DNA of 43,689 nucleotides from Bdellovibrionota bacterium (GTDB lineage Bacteria > Bdellovibrionota > Bdellovibrionia > Bdellovibrionales > JAEYZS01), in NCBI GenBank assembly GCA_963169515.1, contig CAUJEF010000039.1:1-43689 (forward strand). Direction: 5' to 3'. Under the pieces are notes generated by a model that saw only the letters and a list, made by a program, of their open reading frames with translations, did no database searches and was not told the DNA's origin. The translations under genes and the position numbers were made by a program. Of the stretch, positions 38,997-43,689 are shown piece by piece (position 1 is the first letter of the stretch; the number at the start of each line of letters is the position of its first letter).

Positions 38997-39574
38997 CGGC
39001 CAATTTGTTCTCGAAGATCCCTGCGCGTGTATACATTGAACTGCCTTAACAATTGGCTGACATGATACTTGACGGCCTGTTCGGTAACTCCCACTGAGCT
39101 TGAAATTTCTTTGTTTGATTTTCCCATAAGAAGATTTTCAACAACAGAGATTTGTCGAGTCGTCAAATTTAGATGCTTAAGGTTTTCTAAATGGGTGTTA
39201 AATCTGTTTGAAATTATTTTTTCAATAGATCGCGCCACATCAGCACGCGTAAATGGCTTTTCTATAACATCAGTAAGGCCCAACTTCACCGCACGAACCA
39301 TATGATGAATCTCCAACGCGCCCGATACAATAATGAACGGGCTGGTTGGTGAAATTTTCCTAATACTTTCAAAAAGGTCTATTCCAGTTAATCCTGGCAT
39401 CCGAACGTCACTAATAACCAGATCAAATCCCGTTTTTAAGAAAAGGTCGAGCGCTGCGCCCGCATCATGCGCACGAGAAAAGCTTTCAACGTATGGAGAT
39501 GCCGCGGATTCAATCAAGTCAATAATTTCAGGTTCGTCATCAACGATGAGTGCGGATTTTAGACTTTTTTCCAT
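38978..39574 (-). CDS. FixJ/NarL-type response regulator (receiver + LuxR HTH)
   Basis: ALIVDDEPEIIDLIE, LVISDVRMPGLTG, VIEKPF; HTH LTTRQISVVENLLMGKSNKEISSSVGVTEQAVKYHVSQLLRQF. Start ATG 39574. Confidence 0.92.
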   Translation of the reverse strand: MEKSLKSALIVDDEPEIIDLIESAASPYVESFSRAHDAGAALDLFLKTGFDLVISDVRMPGLTGIDLFESIRKISPTSPFIIVSGALEIHHMVRAVKLGLTDVIEKPFTRADVARSIEKIISNRFNTHLENLKHLNLTTRQISVVENLLMGKSNKEISSSVGVTEQAVKYHVSQLLRQFNVYTRRDLREQIGRQIGIS

Positions 39575-39785
39575 TCCAAATTTTACGGTTAATGTTTTCT
39601 GAGAGCAAGTTCCGAATTTGCCCATCAATTCGTCTCACCTTTGCTTTAATGCGCTGAGACCCGTTCATATAAATCAAGGCTTTCAATTCCCCACGGATAT
39701 TGTTAAGTGACGTATAGAACTCCCCGACCCTTGCGAGCGCTTTTATTTCACTTATTTTGGCTGCCAAACCTTTTTGTGCCACCAA
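39540..39785 (-). CDS. Small basic hypothetical protein overlapping the response regulator start
   Basis: 81-aa ORF with GGAGG (39787-39791) directly upstream and GTG/TTG start; overlaps regulator ATG by 35 nt. Confidence 0.5.
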   Translation of the reverse strand: MVAQKGLAAKISEIKALARVGEFYTSLNNIRGELKALIYMNGSQRIKAKVRRIDGQIRNLLSENINRKIWNGKKSKIRTHR

Positions 39786-39928
39786 GCCTCCATGATCATC
39801 TTATCCCTAAACGATGAACCGCGTGGTATAAATTTGGTATAGGATTTCATTTTCAAAGTGGCATTTTGGGGATCTATCTAGGCACGCTTAAAATATTTTT
39901 TAATTTAAGGATGTTATTCAAAATAAAT

Positions 39929-40005
39929 TGGTAGGCCGTCCAGGACTTGAACCTGGGATCCTCCGGTTATGAGCCGGATGCTTTAACCAACTAAGCTAAC
40001 GGCCC
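39929..40005 (-). tRNA. tRNA with CAU anticodon (Met elongator or lysidine-type Ile2), CCA encoded
   Basis: Minus strand GGGCCGTTAGCTTAGTTGGTTAAAGCATCCGGCTCATAACCGGAGGATCCCAGGTTCAAGTCCTGGACGGCCTACCA folds as a cloverleaf; G1-U72 wobble. Confidence 0.95.
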
Positions 40006-40010
40006 CTAGA

Positions 40011-41852
40011 TTAGTCGATAAACGACTTTAATCGTTTAGAACGACTTGGATGTCTAAGTTTACGAAGTGCCTTTGCCTCAATCTGACGAATTCTCTCTCG
40101 AGTCACGTTGAAATCTTGACCCACTTCCTCAAGGGTGTGGTCGCTTTCCTCGCCAATACCGAACCTCATGCGAAGAACTTTTTCTTCGCGCGGGGTTAGC
40201 GTCGCAAGCACTCTTCTCGTTTGTTCAGCCAAATTTAAGTTAATAATCGCTTCCGCAGGATTTATAACTTTTTTATCTTCTATGAAATCACCCAAGTGCG
40301 AATCTTCTTCCTCGCCCACTGGGGTTTCTAAAGAAATTGGTTCTTTTGCAATTTTCAGTACCTTGCGAACTTTTTCTACGGGCATTTCCATTTTATCGGC
40401 AATCTCTTCGGGGGTTGGCTCGCGCCCAAGCTCTTGCACCAAATATCTAGAAGTACGTACCAGCTTATTGATGGTTTCTATCATGTGAACGGGAATACGA
40501 ATCGTTCTTGCTTGGTCGGCAATCGCACGCGTTATTGCCTGGCGGATCCACCACGTTGCATAGGTTGAAAACTTATAACCACGGCGGTATTCGAATTTAT
40601 CAACGGCTTTCATCAGGCCGATGTTTCCCTCTTGAATTAAATCCAAAAACTGCAATCCACGGTTTGTATATTTTTTGGCAATCGAAACCACAAGTCTTAA
40701 ATTCGCCTCAACCAGCTCTGACTTTGCCTTGTCGGCCTCTCTTTCGCCCTTCCAAATTTCAGTATACGTGTCTTGCAACCATTTCGGATTCATTTCCGTT
40801 TCGGCCAGCAGACGTTCTAAACGACGTTTAGAATCAAACGCTTGGATACAGTATGTGCGAAGGGCATCGTAGCTTAAGCCTGTTTCTTTCAATAACTTAG
40901 TCAATTCTTGATCGCTCTTTTGAATCAACTCATACCGAGCAATAAGTGTATCAACGTCCTTAGAGAAAGTTCTTTCAACCGCCACCTTCATTCGTTTTCT
41001 TAAGATGTAAATCCGGTTTGTGATATTTCTAAATTTAATTACAATTCGATTTATAATTTTTCTGTTAAAACTGATCTCTTCAAAGTTTGTCATCAGCTTT
41101 TCGTTTAGCTTTAACATATCAGCTTTAATTTTATCGCCGTCGGCCTGCAGTGCGCTTTCGTTTCTCATAAGCACAAATGTTGGAGCGACTTTCTTTTGAT
41201 ACTTTTTAACTTCATCAATCAAAGAATGAATTTTATCAATATATTCTTTTTCATCATATTGTGTGTCTTCGTCCTCAAGGCCGCGAAAAATAGATTTTAC
41301 TTTGATTCTTCCGCTATCAAGATATTTCCCTAACAAAATAATTTCATTTGTTCCTATCGGCGATAGCAGAATTGCCCGAACGATTTTTCGCTCGCCTTGC
41401 TCAATACGCTGAGCAATTTCAACTTCCCCCTCGCGGGTAAGAAGTGACACGGACCCCATTTTTCTTAAATATAGACGGACAGGATCATTTCCCTTGGCTT
41501 CTCCCTCGCTGGCGGCCTCTTCTTCCTCTTCGTCGTCATCCTCACTTTCGCCTTTGGATGCGTCGAGCATGAACCCTTCGCCGTCTTTATCTTTGTTACC
41601 AGAAGCCTCTATAATTTTTACACCGTGAACGTCCAAGGCGCCCATCAATTCATCAAGCGCGCTTGCCTCAAGAATTTCAGGCGCTAAAAGTTCGTTGATT
41701 TCTTCAAATGTCAGATATTCTTTTTGTTTTGCTAGGGCGATAAAGCGTTGGATTTCTTCTTGAACTAGCGATTTTTGCTGTTCCAAAGATAAAACTCTCA
41801 ACTCGGCTTTTACTTCATTTTTTTCATCGTTTTTTGTCATAACTTTAGTCAT
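40011..41852 (-). CDS. rpoD: RNA polymerase primary sigma factor
   Basis: [110 protein letters not shown]. Confidence 0.98.
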   Translation of the reverse strand: MTKVMTKNDEKNEVKAELRVLSLEQQKSLVQEEIQRFIALAKQKEYLTFEEINELLAPEILEASALDELMGALDVHGVKIIEASGNKDKDGEGFMLDASKGESEDDDEEEEEAASEGEAKGNDPVRLYLRKMGSVSLLTREGEVEIAQRIEQGERKIVRAILLSPIGTNEIILLGKYLDSGRIKVKSIFRGLEDEDTQYDEKEYIDKIHSLIDEVKKYQKKVAPTFVLMRNESALQADGDKIKADMLKLNEKLMTNFEEISFNRKIINRIVIKFRNITNRIYILRKRMKVAVERTFSKDVDTLIARYELIQKSDQELTKLLKETGLSYDALRTYCIQAFDSKRRLERLLAETEMNPKWLQDTYTEIWKGEREADKAKSELVEANLRLVVSIAKKYTNRGLQFLDLIQEGNIGLMKAVDKFEYRRGYKFSTYATWWIRQAITRAIADQARTIRIPVHMIETINKLVRTSRYLVQELGREPTPEEIADKMEMPVEKVRKVLKIAKEPISLETPVGEEEDSHLGDFIEDKKVINPAEAIINLNLAEQTRRVLATLTPREEKVLRMRFGIGEESDHTLEEVGQDFNVTRERIRQIEAKALRKLRHPSRSKRLKSFID

Positions 41853-41868
41853 TCTCCGCCTAAAAACG

Positions 41869-43653
41869 TCACTTGTTTTTTTCCGATAAGGCTTTACGGT
41901 CCTTAATCACATTCATAAACTGTTCCAACTTTTGGGGGTCATCATCCACCTTGATTTCTGTCAATAATTGGGCCGCTTTCAATTTTAATGCCCGATCCCT
42001 AACTCGTTGGAAACAGTCGCTTTTCAATTTTTGTTTGTCTATCCCCTGAAAATACCCCTGGTCCAGGTAGCCCGTTACCACCCCAGCGTCCTCCACCTTC
42101 GAACAAAGAATGCTGGTCAGCTTATCAAAAAATGTCCCTTTGTGTCTATATTCATGCAACATTATTTCAAACAGTTTCTTTATGCCTGGCGCGGTGAAGT
42201 TCTCTAGGATTCCCGACTCACATATTTCATCAAAAATAGTTTTATCTTCTAAGGCGAGATTTAAGAGTATTAGCTCTTCTTTAAATGGGTTTAAAATCTT
42301 AATCAACTTTTCATCTTCTTTTTCTGAAGTTTTGCGCTCGTCTGGCACAATTTTTGATTGAGAATTTCTTCGCAGTTTAATTGATTTTATAACCCACTGC
42401 GGGGTAGCACTAATACGATTCGCAAATTCATTTATGTAGAGTTCCTTTAGACTTTCGCTCTGAACAGAATTTAAAACTGCTGCAAACTCTCGAGTTATTT
42501 TTTCTTTGTGAGCCTCTGTCGCATTAAAATCTTTCATTTTTTTCAAAAGAACCAGCCAGATTAGTTCGGGGGCTCTATCAATCAATTTTTTAAAATTTTC
42601 CACCCCTTTTGTTTGAACGTATTCATCTGGGTCAAGCTCTTCTGGAAGCGTTACGCCCTTTGGAAGCAAGCCCTCTAAAAGCAAAACAGAAAGGCTTCGC
42701 TCTTGCGCCTCTTGCCCGGCCTGATCGCCGTCAAACAACACAACAACATTGGTTGTGTATCGCTTCAATAATTTTGCGTGCTCCGCAGTGAGCGCCGTAC
42801 CCAATGTCGCAACCACGTTTCGGATGCCCGCTTGGTATAAAGCCAAAAGATCCATATACCCTTCGACAACTAAAACTTGATCCTCGGTTCTTATATGCTT
42901 TGTCGTTTCAAAAATCCCGTATAAGGTCCTGCCTTTACGAAACACGGGAGAGTCCGAACTGTTAAGGTATTTCGGCTGACCTTCGTTCACTACGCGCCCC
43001 CCGAAACCAACGACATCGCCTGTTACAGACAGAATAGGGAACATAATGCGACCCCGGTATATGTCAAAATATCCCGTTTTATTTGGCCGCTTCTTGATTA
43101 GTCCCAGCTTTTCAGCCTCGCTCATTGGGGCTTTTACGGACTCAAAATGATTTGACAGCTCTGACCACTCCGCAGGCGCATAGCCGATTTTAAATGTTTC
43201 AATGGTCTCGGCATTTAAGCCTCGTTCTTTTAAATACCTTTTTGCCGCATGTGATTCCGGCAACTGCTGAAATGTTTTTTTATAAAAGCTTCCGGCTCGA
43301 AGATTTAATTTAAACAGGGGGTTTTTATCGATTTCATGCTTTGGCCTGTCGTCAATTTCAGGCAATGGAATTGCCGCTTTTTTCGCAAGATACTCCACCG
43401 CCTCACCAAAGCTCATCGCGCTGTAATTGGTTAAGAAGTTAAAAATATTGCCGCTCTTTTTACATCCAAAACAATGATATACTTGCTTGCTTTCGCTAAC
43501 AGAAAAACTTGCAGTCTTTTCTGCGTGATCTGGAAACGGGCATCGAGCCATCAGATTATGGCCCATCCTTTTAAATTCTGTATACTGTGAAATGACGTCG
43601 ACAATATTATTCGCGTCCCTCACACGATCTATAAAATCAGGCGAGTATCTCAA
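41869..43653 (-). CDS. dnaG: DNA primase
   Basis: [32 protein letters not shown] zinc motif; [26 protein letters not shown]. Confidence 0.97.
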   Translation of the reverse strand: MRYSPDFIDRVRDANNIVDVISQYTEFKRMGHNLMARCPFPDHAEKTASFSVSESKQVYHCFGCKKSGNIFNFLTNYSAMSFGEAVEYLAKKAAIPLPEIDDRPKHEIDKNPLFKLNLRAGSFYKKTFQQLPESHAAKRYLKERGLNAETIETFKIGYAPAEWSELSNHFESVKAPMSEAEKLGLIKKRPNKTGYFDIYRGRIMFPILSVTGDVVGFGGRVVNEGQPKYLNSSDSPVFRKGRTLYGIFETTKHIRTEDQVLVVEGYMDLLALYQAGIRNVVATLGTALTAEHAKLLKRYTTNVVVLFDGDQAGQEAQERSLSVLLLEGLLPKGVTLPEELDPDEYVQTKGVENFKKLIDRAPELIWLVLLKKMKDFNATEAHKEKITREFAAVLNSVQSESLKELYINEFANRISATPQWVIKSIKLRRNSQSKIVPDERKTSEKEDEKLIKILNPFKEELILLNLALEDKTIFDEICESGILENFTAPGIKKLFEIMLHEYRHKGTFFDKLTSILCSKVEDAGVVTGYLDQGYFQGIDKQKLKSDCFQRVRDRALKLKAAQLLTEIKVDDDPQKLEQFMNVIKDRKALSEKNK

Positions 43654-43689
43654 ATTAACCTCATCTTAAGAAACAATGAGCGATGAAAA

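Noticed and set aside
1-43689. CRISPR arrays, transposases, integrases, phage or toxin-antitoxin modules
   Set aside because: No regularly spaced repeats and no characteristic protein motifs found in any supported ORF.

Overview
This 43.7 kb window is a densely coded chromosomal segment. Codon usage, gene content and the many degenerate signalling proteins suggest a Bdellovibrio-like bacterium; that placement is an inference, not proven here. It contains: the 3' end of a TolB-like beta-propeller gene; a DEAD-box helicase; PcnB; an SLT-type lytic transglycosylase; TatA; a split transketolase; adenosine deaminase; two tandem paralogous outer-membrane proteins; a thiamine ABC transporter (thiQ-thiP-thiB) coupled to a DoxX-like gene; an M14 peptidase; endonuclease III and ferredoxin; citrate synthase; a SpoIIE/PP2C-like protein; a leucine/isovalerate catabolism operon (liuB, liuC, biotin carboxylase, separate BCCP, HMG-CoA lyase); an RluA-type pseudouridine synthase; RNase P RNA; an RNase HI-GNAT fusion; a PAS histidine kinase and FixJ/NarL-type regulator pair; and dnaG-rpoD-tRNA(CAU). 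I see no mobile elements, CRISPR array or obvious defence island. The observations most worth follow-up are: (i) the RNase HI-GNAT fusion next to an unrecognised ORF; (ii) a three-element mutually exclusive hairpin/terminator arrangement upstream of tatA; (iii) a SpoIIE-like protein lacking three of four canonical metal-binding Asp residues; (iv) a 24/30-nt shared motif at two distant loci, one at the start of an unannotated 29-aa membrane micro-ORF beside rnpB; (v) two receiver-like-PilZ proteins with complementary motif losses; (vi) a terminator abutting a Shine-Dalgarno between tandem OMP genes; (vii) a split methylcrotonyl-CoA carboxylase alpha subunit coupled by ATGA. No single clear new multi-gene system is demonstrated.
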